DNA of 7,097 bases from Acidobacteriota bacterium (GTDB lineage: Bacteria > Acidobacteriota > Terriglobia > Bryobacterales > Bryobacteraceae), in contig QHXU01000148.1 of assembly GCA_003223065.1 (NCBI GenBank), positions 12,129-19,225 on the forward strand, written 5' to 3'. This document shows positions 1 to 6,465 of the stretch, in pieces. The notes under the pieces were generated by a model that did not search any database, had not been told where the DNA came from, and saw only the letters and a program-made list of their open reading frames with translations. The translations under genes and the position numbers were made by a program. Numbering within the stretch: position 1 is the stretch's first letter; each line of letters opens with the position of its first letter.

Positions 1-790
1 AGTTTCGCGCGTCGAAATGGTCGTTGCGGAAGTATTCGTAAAGGCTACCGTGCAGGGTGTTGGTCCCGGACTTGGTGAGCACGTTGATCTGCCCGCCGGA
101 GTTGCGGCCGAATTCGGCGGAGTAGGCGTTGGTCTCGACACGGAATTCGCGGATCGTCTCCATGCCGAGCGAGGTGCCGGCCGCGCTCCCGGCGGGGCCA
201 TTGGTGAAATCGTTCAACGGCGTTCCATCGAGAAGGTAAACGTTGGAGCGAGGGTCCTGCCCATTGACGCTTGTTCCGAGGCCGTGCGCCACCACCGAGC
301 CGCCATCACGTTGCGGGAACGCGACGACGCCGGGTTGCAGCAAAGCAAGGTCGGTGTAATTGCGGCCGTTGAGGGGCAAGTCCTGAATGGTGCGCGAGCC
401 GACGAGATAACTAAGTTCGGCCGTGGAAGTGTTGATCGGAGGCGCATCCGAGGTGATGGTCACTTCCTGGTCGAGTGATCCGACTTCAAGCGTTAAGTCG
501 ACCACGGAAGTTTCGGCGACGGTAAGCAGGATTCCTTTGAGCAAAAGCGGGCGGAACCCGGCCTGCTCGGCGCGCAGTTCGTAGCGGCCGGCGGGCAGCT
601 CTGTGAGCACGTAACTGCCGTCAGAAAGCGCCGCCGCGGCGCGCTCGAATCCAGTATCGACCTGCCGGGCGGTAACCTTGGCGCCGTCCAGGATTCCTCC
701 CGTGACGTCGTAGACGCGACCTTTGATGGTGCTGGTGGTCTGGGCGGCGAGACCGGCCGCAAGACACACCGCAAGAATCAGTAGCCTCAT
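1..790 (-). CDS. Oar-like TonB-dependent receptor with carboxypeptidase-regulatory-like N-terminal domain (partial, C-terminus off the left edge)
   Basis: Reading the minus strand from ATG at 790-788 gives 263 uninterrupted codons that run off the window edge. Residues 1-16 are a signal peptide (MRLLILAVCLAAGLAA, then QTT), indicating export to the outer membrane. Residues about 20-105 form a carboxypeptidase-regulatory-like beta-sandwich with the typical TIKGRVYDVTGG start, a DGSYVLTELPAGRYEL core and AGF. Residues about 120-250 are a TonB plug domain of the Oar type: LPLNGRNYTDLALLQPGV at 138-155, NVYLLDGTP at 183-191, YSAEFGRNSGGQINVLTKSG at 223-242 and LHGSLYEYFRND at 246-257. The beta-barrel lies outside the window. 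The start is firm: there is an in-frame TGA at 841-839 and no other start codon between. Family members are outer-membrane receptors or channels whose ligands are mostly unknown, so no substrate can be named. It is divergent from the T6SS operon and probably functionally unrelated to it. Confidence 0.93.
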   Translation of the reverse strand, partial: MRLLILAVCLAAGLAAQTTSTIKGRVYDVTGGILDGAKVTARQVDTGFERAAAALSDGSYVLTELPAGRYELRAEQAGFRPLLLKGILLTVAETSVVDLTLEVGSLDQEVTITSDAPPINTSTAELSYLVGSRTIQDLPLNGRNYTDLALLQPGVVAFPQRDGGSVVAHGLGTSVNGQDPRSNVYLLDGTPLNDFTNGPAGSAAGTSLGMETIREFRVETNAYSAEFGRNSGGQINVLTKSGTNTLHGSLYEYFRNDHFDARN

Positions 791-835
791 TTTTTGTTCC
801 GCCTTGGTCCGCGCCCCCGTTGAAAACGAACCGAT

Positions 836-865
836 TTGTCAAAAGTCTAACAAACTTCTTATCTT
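836..865 (+). promoter_or_regulatory. Candidate sigma-70-type promoter for the tssKLM operon
   Basis: TTGTCA at 836-841 matches five of six positions of the consensus -35 box. After an 18-nt spacer, TATCTT at 860-865 matches four of six positions of the -10 box. Transcription would start near 872, leaving a leader of about 75 nt before the tssK start codon. The call rests only on consensus matching; acidobacterial promoters are poorly characterised and nothing else supports it. Confidence 0.3.
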
Positions 866-934
866 GGACGTGCCGTTCCCAGTTCCGTTTCTGACTCGCG
901 CTTCTGGCTACAGGCTGATTCCTTTGCTAAAGTA

Positions 935-939
935 AAGGA
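935..939 (+). promoter_or_regulatory. Ribosome binding site of tssK
   Basis: AAGGA lies 8 nt before the ATG at 948. This supports that ATG as the tssK start and agrees with the conserved TssK N-terminus that follows. Confidence 0.65.
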
Positions 940-947
940 CTCGGCGC

Positions 948-2316
948 ATGAATTATCTGTCACGGGTGGTCTGGTCGGAGGGCATGTATCTTGGGCCGCA
1001 CCATTTCCAAGCGCAAAGCCGGTACTTCGAAGATTCCACCCGCTTCACCGTCTCTTCGCTATGGTTTGAGCCGTGGGGACTGGTGGGGGCGCAGTTCGAC
1101 GCGGAGGCGCTCAAGAACGGCACGGTTTCACTGGTCCATGCGCGCGGAATCTTTCCGGACGGTCTGGTCTTCCACATGCCTGAAAGCGACGCGCTTCCGG
1201 AAGCGCGCAACATCGCCGACCTGTTTCCGCCGGTGCGCGACCAGGTGACGGTGATGCTCGCAGTAGCGCCGCGGCGGCCGGAAGGTATGAACACGGCGAC
1301 GCCCGAGGATGCGGCGCCGGAAAACGGTGCGGCGCGCTATCGCGCCGAGGTCCGGATGCTTCGCGACGAGACCACCGGGCGCGACGAGAAACCGGTTCAC
1401 ATCGGGCGCAAGAACATCCGGCTCCGCCTGGATACCGAGCCCTTCGAGGATCTGATCACGCTGCCGATTGCACGCATCACCAGGGACGGGTCGGGTCATT
1501 TTGTGTTTGATCCGGCGTTCATCCCCCCCTGCGTCGAGATCAGCGCGAGCGAGCGTCTGATGGCCCTGCTCGGCCGGCTGATCGAAATTCTCTCTCGAGG
1601 ACAAGAGCGCGCGCTTCTCGCGCGCGGCGCCGGGCGGCAAGGAGCGCAGCTGGGCCGAGTTCTCAACCCGCGAGATCGCCAACTTCTGGCTGCTCCACAC
1701 GGTGAATGCCGCACTGGCGCCCTTGCGCCACCACTACGTGTCGAAACGCGGACACCCGGAGAATCTGTTCGTGGAGATGCTGCGTTTGGGCGGCGCCCTG
1801 TGCACCTTTGCGTTCGAATCGCACCCGCGCGAGCTGCCGCTCTACGATCACCGCAACCTGGAGAAGAGCTTCGGCGAGCTGGATCAGCACATCCGCACGC
1901 ATCTAGAAACGATTGTTCCCACGCAGTATATCGATATCCCGCTGGCGAAGCGCGCCGATTATTTCTACGAAGCAGAGGTGACCGACCAGCGCTGCCTGGA
2001 CCGGGCGCGCTGGATCTTCGCGGTGCGCTCGCAGGTCAGCGAGCCCGAGGTGATCGCCAAGGCGCCGCAGTTGATCAAGCTATGCTCCAAGCAATTCGTG
2101 CCGCAACTGGTGAAACGCGCGCTCCCCGGTCTCGCGCTGACGCACTTGCCGGCGCCGCCGGCGGCCATTCCGGTAAAGGCCGACTTCCAGTACTTCAGCG
2201 TCAGCCGCACAGGCCCGTGCTGGGATCACATCGTGCAAACCCGGCAAATCGGGCTGTACGTGCCGGGCGACTTGCCGGATCCCTCGGTTGAACTGCTGAT
2301 TGTCCTGGAGGCCTGA
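948..2316 (+). CDS. tssK: TssK, T6SS baseplate-membrane adaptor (frameshifted near 1590)
   Basis: TssK (VasE/ImpJ family) trimers connect the T6SS baseplate to the TssL/TssM membrane complex from the cytoplasm. The N-terminus, MNYLSRVVWSEGMYLGPHHF, is the family hallmark. The first frame encodes recognisable TssK to about residue 215 (LMALLGRLIEIL, ending at 1592). From about 1597 the homology continues one frame over: EDKSARFSR, then FSTREIANFWLLHTVN (about 1663-1710), ALAPLRHHYVSKRGHPENLF, LGGALCTFAFESHPRELPLY, and on to IVLEA before TGA at 2314-2316. If the frame is repaired the protein is about 454-456 aa, normal for TssK. As written, the first frame runs on as an arginine-rich, non-homologous tail to a stop at 2289-2291. 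The second part has no convincing start of its own: the first candidate is GTG 1702, with no ribosome binding site and inside the conserved region. The break lies near the junction between the baseplate-binding shoulder and the helical neck leading to the membrane-binding head. Identity is very secure; whether the gene is functional is open. Confidence 0.92.
1587..1600 (+). other. tssK: Frameshift site in tssK at a (TC)4 tract
   Basis: The reading frame of homology must switch between ATT (1587-1589) and GAC (1600-1602). This interval contains four tandem TC units at 1589-1596. Removing two of them (TCTC) restores IEIL-EDKS without a gap, close to the IEILEEKS-like form I recall for this family. 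Removing one base or adding one TC also restores the frame, with one or two extra residues. A TGA at 1579-1581 in the downstream frame rules out an earlier crossover. Confidence 0.85.
2307..2311 (+). promoter_or_regulatory. Ribosome binding site deciding the tssL start
   Basis: GGAGG, inside the last codons of tssK, lies 9 nt before ATG 2321. This favours that ATG over the in-frame TTG at 2300, which lies 5' of this GGAGG and would add seven residues not expected for the family. Confidence 0.75.
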
Positions 2317-2320
2317 AAGA

Positions 2321-3025
2321 ATGAGTCCGCAACCCGCATCGCGACGAATGGAAAATCTCGCGTTCGTGTTTCAAGAATTATTGACGGTGGGCGAGCGTTT
2401 GCGGTCCAACCGCCAGCAGGTGAGCGATGCCGCGTCGTTCCGCGCGCAGATCTGGGGCGCCGTGAAACTGGCCGACGACGAAGCGCGCCGCCGCGGCTAC
2501 ACGGCCGAGGACATCGAGCTCGCCATTTTCGCGGTGGTCGCGTTTCTGGACGAATCGATTCTGAACCTGCGCCTGCCGGTGTTCGGCGACTGGCCGCGGC
2601 AGCCTTTGCAGGAGGAGCGCTACGGCCATCACATCGCGGGCGAGATTTTCTTCCAGAATCTTCAGAAGCTGCTCGGCCGCTCCGATTCGCAGGAGCTGGC
2701 GGACCTGCTGGAGGTTTACTATCTGTGCCTGCTGCTCGGATTTGCCGGCCGCTACAGCATGGGCGGGCGAGGCGATCTGCGGGCGATCGCCGGTCAGACG
2801 GCAGAGAAGATCCAGCGCATCCGCCAGGCGGGCGGGGAACTCGCTCCGGGATGGCGGCTTCCGCACGAAACGGCGCGCGCAATGGGGGGAGATCCGTGGG
2901 TGGGCCGCCTGCTTATCGGAGCAGCGTTCTGCTTCCTTCTGATGCTGATTCTTTTCGGCGGTTTTTATCTTCTGCTGCGCCCTGACCTGGGGACTCTTGA
3001 GACGATGGCGGGGCCTGTCGCATGA
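2321..3025 (+). CDS. tssL: TssL, DotU-family T6SS inner-membrane protein
   Basis: TssL is a C-tail-anchored inner-membrane protein. Its hook-shaped cytoplasmic domain binds TssM and TssK in the T6SS membrane complex. The 234-aa product has the DotU-family pattern: ENLAFVFQELLTVGERL near the N-terminus, the conserved VVAFLDESILN at about 72-82 (acidic pair D77-E78), PLQEERYGHHIAGEIFFQNL, then LEVYYLCLLLGFAGRY. One transmembrane helix at about 197-219 (LLIGAAFCFLLMLILFGGFY) is followed by a tail of about 15 residues, giving the expected N-in/C-out topology. There is no C-terminal OmpA/peptidoglycan-binding extension, so any cell-wall anchoring must come from another protein. The gene begins 4 bp after the tssK stop and overlaps tssM by 4 bp (ATGA), so translation is probably coupled. 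It appears intact, unlike its two neighbours. Confidence 0.95.
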   Translation: MSPQPASRRMENLAFVFQELLTVGERLRSNRQQVSDAASFRAQIWGAVKLADDEARRRGYTAEDIELAIFAVVAFLDESILNLRLPVFGDWPRQPLQEERYGHHIAGEIFFQNLQKLLGRSDSQELADLLEVYYLCLLLGFAGRYSMGGRGDLRAIAGQTAEKIQRIRQAGGELAPGWRLPHETARAMGGDPWVGRLLIGAAFCFLLMLILFGGFYLLLRPDLGTLETMAGPVA

Positions 3026-6018
3026 TCATCTATTTCGGAGCCGCAGCCCTGTTCCTCTTTTTCACGGGACTCGCGTTTATTTCGGCGAAGTTCCTGCATC
3101 TGGAGGGGGCCACGTGGTATTTCTTCGTCTGCCTTTTGGGAGTGCTGGGGCTCTCCGCGGCGGCGTTTTGGGTCTATTTCCAGACCAAGTGGCAGCGGAA
3201 AGAAGGCTCGGACGAGGGATCCGCACCCGGCGGCGGGACTGACGCCGGTAACGCCGACCATCTGATCCGCGACGCCAACGCGAAGCTCGCGCACTCAAAA
3301 GGCGGCGCCGGAATCGCCAACCTGGCGACGATCTTCGTCATCGGCGACCGCGGCACGGCCAAGACGAGCACGATCCTGAACTCGGGGCTGGAGGCTGAGC
3401 TGCTCGCCGGGCAGGTGTACCAGGACAACATGGTTGCCCCGACGCGAGCCGCCAATATCTTCTACGCGCGCGATACGGTTTTTGTCGAAGCGGGCGGCGC
3501 GCTCATGGCGAATCCTTCCGCCTGGACGCAGCTGGTTGCGCGGTTGCAGCCGGCGCGGCTCAGATCGCTGATCGGCGGCGGAGGCCAAGCCCCGCGCGGC
3601 GTCCTGTTGTGTTTCGATCTCGAAACATTCTCCCGCCAGGGCGCGGCCGATGCCGTGGCCAACGCGGCCCGCTATCTGCAGGCGCGGCTGGGAGAGATTT
3701 CGCAGATTCTCGGCATCAGTTTTCCGGTATACGTGCTGTTCAGCCGAGCCGACCGTCTGCCGTTCTTCGCGGATTTCGTCCGCAACTTGAGCCTGGAAGA
3801 GGCCGGACAAGTGGTGGGCGCTACACTGCCGATCCGGTCCGCTCAGGGTTCCGGAGTTTACGCGGAAGAAGAAACGCAACGTTTGACCGCCGCTTTCAAC
3901 CAGCTTTTCCATTCGTTCTGCGACCAGCGATTGCGTATTCTGCCGCGGGAAACCGATGCACAGAAAATTCCCAGCGCCTATGAGTTCCCGCGCGAATTCC
4001 GGAAGCTGCGCGGCGCGCTGGTCCAGGTTCTGGTGGACGTCTGCCGCCCCAGCCAGCTTCGCGCCAGTCCATTCCTGCGCGGGTTCTATTTTTCAGGAGT
4101 CCGGCCGGTGCATGTGGCTGACGTCCCCGCCGCGGCGATGGCGACCCCGGCGGCTCCCGCAGAAACGGAAATGGCGAGCGGCGCCACGCGCATGTTTCGC
4201 GTGGGTGTCGAGGCCGAGCGGCGCGCCCAGCAGGCGATGGCGCAGGCAAGCGGCGGCACACGAAAGGTTCCGCAGTGGCTGTTTCTGGGCCATCTGTTTC
4301 ACGACGTGATCCTGGCCGACGACGCCGCGCGCGCCGCCAGCGGATCGAGCGTCAAGACCAGCGGGCTCAAGCGTGTGCTGGCCGTCTCCGCCGCCGTGCT
4401 GGCTCTGTTCTATTCAGTGATGCTCATGGTGTCGTTCTTCGGAAACCGGGCACTCGAGCAGGACGCGCTGACCGCGGCGCGGGGCATTGCCGCGGGTGAG
4501 GCCGCGGGCGGGAATCTTCCAAGCGAGGACGCGCTGCGGCGTCTGGATGGCCTGCGCCGGTCCGCAGAGCAGCTCAGCGATTACGAATACAACGGCACAC
4601 CGTTGAGCCTCCGCTGGGGCCTGTACCAGGGCAGCGCGATGCTGCCCAACGTTCGCAGAATCTACTACAACAAGTTCCGGCAGCTTCTGTTCGGCTCAAC
4701 GCAGGCGGGGCTGCTGGGTTTTCTGCGGAACACGGCGCCTTCGCCTGGCCCGTCGGACGACTACGGCTACGCATACGACACACTGAAGTCCTATCTGCTG
4801 ACGACTTCCGAATGGAAGCGCTCTTCCGACGCGAGCCTGCAGGCGTTTCTCGGCTCGCGATTGCTGGCGCGCTGGAGCGCCGGGCACGAGTCCGAGATCG
4901 GCAAGGAACGCATGGATCTGGCGAAGCTCCAGTTCGACTTTTACGCGCGCGATCTCCATAACGGCAATCCCTATCCACCCGACGGCAACGCGGACGCGAT
5001 CACACGGGCGCGCATCTACCTCTCAAAATTCTCGGGCGCAGAGCGCGTCTATCAGTTCCTGCTGGCGGAGGCCGACAAAAGGAATCCGCCGACCACGTTC
5101 AACAAGAAGTTTCCGGGCACGTCCGATTACGTGACCAGTTCCGTTGAAGTCCGCTGGGCTTTCACGCGGGATGGCTGGAAATTCATTCACGACCAGATCC
5201 AGGCCCAGAACTTCAGCGGCGAAAAATGGGTCCTGGGCGAATTCATGGGACCCGGCCCGGACAAGGCGTCGATGGAGAAAGGCATCCTGGACGCTTACAC
5301 GCGCGACTACGTCGATCAGTGGCGCGCTGTGCTCAGACGCAGCAACGTGAACAGATACGCCGGGCTGCAGGACGCTTCGCGCAAGTTGGGAGTGCTGACC
5401 GGCAGCGGGGCGCCCCTCCTGGCGCTACTGTGGTGGACCTCGCAGAATACGAGCATCGAAGCGGCGGGTGTCGCCGAAAAGTTCAAAGCGGTGCAAATGG
5501 TGGCGCCCTGGTCAGGCGCGCAAGTCTACATCGCCGATCCGGCCAAGCCCTATAACGCCAGCCTGCTCACGCTGCAGCAGGCAGTGGATCGTGCGGCCAA
5601 CAAGGAGCCGGACGGAGATCGCGCGATGCGCGACAACGCGAACTCGGCCACGCTCACCACGCGACAGCTGGGCGCATCGTTCCCTCCCGATCCGGAAGGG
5701 CGCATCGACCAGCGGACGCAGGAGCTGCTGCTGCAGCCGATCACATATCTGGACGGCCTGGGATCGTCCGACTTGCGGGCCGCCGGGGCAGGCTTCTGCA
5801 CGGCGTTTAACGGAATCGCCCGAAAATTCCCCTTCGATTCCGGAGCCCAGACGGAAGTGACCCTCAACGAGCTTGGGGACCTGCTGCGGCCGAAGACCGG
5901 ACGAATCTGGACGTTCTATGAATCCGCGCTCAAGACGGTGATGCAGTGCCAGAACGGCGAATGCACCGCCACGAATCCGCAAGTGAGCCCTGCCTTCGTG
6001 CGCTTTGCGAGCCAGTGA
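3022..6018 (+). CDS. tssM: TssM (IcmF family), ending at a TGA before its C-terminal domain
   Basis: TssM is the large inner-membrane component whose periplasmic part forms the T6SS trans-envelope channel with TssL and TssJ. The 998 codons show the family layout. Two N-terminal transmembrane helices lie at about 3-23 and 30-53. A cytoplasmic P-loop-like domain carries a degenerate Walker A, GDRGTAKT at 108-115 (A113 where glycine usually precedes the lysine). GVLLCFDLETF follows at about 193-203, then an NKxD-like SRAD at 241-244 within the conserved VYVLFSRADRLPFF. The stretch WLFLGHLFHDVILAD (419-433) precedes the third helix at about 452-474, and a periplasmic region of about 520 residues follows. 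The piece ending FPFDSGAQTEVTLNELGDLL, LRPKTGRIWTFYESAL and SPAFVRFASQ is the helical part that normally leads straight into the C-terminal beta domain. That domain follows in the same frame after TGA 6016-6018. Full-length TssM would be about 1,147 aa, normal for the family. Start: ATG 3022, overlapping the tssL stop. Confidence 0.94.
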   Translation: MIIYFGAAALFLFFTGLAFISAKFLHLEGATWYFFVCLLGVLGLSAAAFWVYFQTKWQRKEGSDEGSAPGGGTDAGNADHLIRDANAKLAHSKGGAGIANLATIFVIGDRGTAKTSTILNSGLEAELLAGQVYQDNMVAPTRAANIFYARDTVFVEAGGALMANPSAWTQLVARLQPARLRSLIGGGGQAPRGVLLCFDLETFSRQGAADAVANAARYLQARLGEISQILGISFPVYVLFSRADRLPFFADFVRNLSLEEAGQVVGATLPIRSAQGSGVYAEEETQRLTAAFNQLFHSFCDQRLRILPRETDAQKIPSAYEFPREFRKLRGALVQVLVDVCRPSQLRASPFLRGFYFSGVRPVHVADVPAAAMATPAAPAETEMASGATRMFRVGVEAERRAQQAMAQASGGTRKVPQWLFLGHLFHDVILADDAARAASGSSVKTSGLKRVLAVSAAVLALFYSVMLMVSFFGNRALEQDALTAARGIAAGEAAGGNLPSEDALRRLDGLRRSAEQLSDYEYNGTPLSLRWGLYQGSAMLPNVRRIYYNKFRQLLFGSTQAGLLGFLRNTAPSPGPSDDYGYAYDTLKSYLLTTSEWKRSSDASLQAFLGSRLLARWSAGHESEIGKERMDLAKLQFDFYARDLHNGNPYPPDGNADAITRARIYLSKFSGAERVYQFLLAEADKRNPPTTFNKKFPGTSDYVTSSVEVRWAFTRDGWKFIHDQIQAQNFSGEKWVLGEFMGPGPDKASMEKGILDAYTRDYVDQWRAVLRRSNVNRYAGLQDASRKLGVLTGSGAPLLALLWWTSQNTSIEAAGVAEKFKAVQMVAPWSGAQVYIADPAKPYNASLLTLQQAVDRAANKEPDGDRAMRDNANSATLTTRQLGASFPPDPEGRIDQRTQELLLQPITYLDGLGSSDLRAAGAGFCTAFNGIARKFPFDSGAQTEVTLNELGDLLRPKTGRIWTFYESALKTVMQCQNGECTATNPQVSPAFVRFASQ

Positions 6019-6021
6019 ATG
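6016..6021 (+). other. tssM: In-frame TGA directly followed by ATG, splitting tssM
   Basis: The codons around this point read AGC CAG TGA ATG AAG TTC, all in the tssM frame. Upstream SPAFVRFASQ and downstream MKFSRAVYGD align without a gap to one continuous TssM stretch (typical form, from memory: F-F-x-R-A-A-x-F-S-x-A-x-Y). A single base change, for example CGA to TGA, would create the interruption. No good Shine-Dalgarno sequence lies ahead of the ATG; translation of the second part would depend on restart at the abutting stop and start codons. Confidence 0.85.
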
Positions 6022-6465
6022 AAGTTCTCGCGCGCGGTTTACGGCGACGCCGGCACAGATCCGAATCTGTCATACACCCTTCGTCTGCTCCCGACCGACC
6101 GCATCGAGCGATTCGATATCACGGTGAACGGCGAAGCCACTCACCTGAAGGGCGGCGAGTCGCACAGGTATGTCTGGCCGGGCGCCGGCAATTCCAATTT
6201 TGTGCTCTCCCTGCGGCTGACCGGCGGCAGCCCGTTGCCTGTGCAAAACTTCACCGGAACCTGGGCCCTATTCCATTTCTTCGCCGATGCGGACCGCCCG
6301 CCCGCCGCGAGCGGCGCGAACACGTTCGGCTGGGTGGTGCGGCAGGGTCGAGGCGGGCAAGCGCTGATGGATTACGCCTTTTACGCCGATACCGGCGGCG
6401 GGCCGGCTGTTTTCAGCAAGGACTTTTTGTCTACACTAAAATGTGTTGTGCCGGTGGCGCGCTGA
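6019..6465 (+). CDS. tssM: TssM C-terminal (IcmF C2-like beta) domain, separated by a stop codon
   Basis: The 148-aa product starts MKFSRAVYGDAGTDPNLSYTLRLLP and continues with RFDITVNGEATHLKGG, YVWPGAGNSNFVLSLRLTGG, FTGTWALFHFFADADR and FSKDFLSTLKCVV. This is the all-beta C-terminal domain of TssM: an xYTLxxLP opening strand, a WPG turn, the GxWALFxxF motif, and a final FLxxLKC strand. In characterised systems this domain is periplasmic and docks with the outer-membrane lipoprotein TssJ. It shares the frame of the preceding tssM gene and adjoins it with no spacer. It has no signal peptide or membrane segment, so made alone it would stay in the cytoplasm, where the domain has no known role. 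It is best read as the 3' end of tssM rather than an independent gene. Its stop codon overlaps the kinase start (TGATG). Confidence 0.88.
   Translation: MKFSRAVYGDAGTDPNLSYTLRLLPTDRIERFDITVNGEATHLKGGESHRYVWPGAGNSNFVLSLRLTGGSPLPVQNFTGTWALFHFFADADRPPAASGANTFGWVVRQGRGGQALMDYAFYADTGGGPAVFSKDFLSTLKCVVPVAR
6409..6450 (+). promoter_or_regulatory. AT-rich patch with a weak internal promoter candidate before the kinase gene
   Basis: This stretch at the end of the TssM C-terminal domain is markedly AT-richer than the surrounding coding DNA. It contains TTTTCA (6410-6415, four of six -35 matches), a 16-nt spacer, and TACACT (6432-6437, four of six -10 matches). It could give separate expression of the kinase. 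The composition may simply reflect the encoded FSKDFLSTLK peptide, so this is tentative. Confidence 0.18.

Larger units (their letters stand above)
791..947. promoter_or_regulatory. Divergent intergenic region between the receptor gene and the T6SS operon
   Basis: These 157 bases separate two divergently transcribed genes, so they should hold promoters for both. The part around 821-866 is clearly more AT-rich than the flanking coding DNA. It contains TTTGT (835-839) and ACAAA (850-854) as a short 5-bp inverted repeat with a 10-nt gap. This is too weak to call an operator without comparative data. On the minus strand a perfect TTGACA (842-837) is present, but no acceptable -10 box lies 15-18 nt after it. 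I see no terminator or small RNA here. Confidence 0.6.

Noticed and set aside
17..478. Plus-strand open frame of 153 codons
   Set aside because: It lies opposite the clearly recognisable receptor gene and its translation resembles no family I know; it is a GC-rich antisense shadow.
764..790. Lipoprotein signal in the receptor (Cys9)
   Set aside because: The sequence before the cysteine is L-A-V-C, without a small residue at -1, and it lies too early in the hydrophobic core; an ordinary signal peptidase I site is more likely.
837..842. Perfect minus-strand TTGACA as the receptor promoter
   Set aside because: No acceptable -10 hexamer occurs 15-18 nt downstream, where the sequence is a G-rich run, so a promoter call is not supported.
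1589..1596. (TC)4 as a definite phase-variation switch
   Set aside because: Four dinucleotide units is below the length usually associated with high-frequency slippage, so it is kept only as a possibility.
1128..1700. Minus-strand open frame of 190 codons within tssK
   Set aside because: Antisense to conserved TssK codons, with no recognisable domain; a composition artefact.
948..2291. A single uninterrupted 447-aa TssK in the first frame
   Set aside because: The length looks right by chance, but after about residue 215 the translation is arginine- and proline-rich and unrelated to TssK, while the genuine TssK C-terminal half is in another frame up to 2316.
1702..2316. An independent gene for the TssK C-terminal half starting at GTG 1702
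   Set aside because: The conserved TssK sequence extends upstream of this codon to about 1597, and there is no ribosome binding site before it.
6016..6018. TGA as selenocysteine or as a reassigned sense codon
   Set aside because: The aligned position in TssM is not a cysteine and I see no convincing hairpin just downstream. TGA also ends tssK, tssL and the 6019-6465 reading frame at the expected places, so it works as a stop in this genome.
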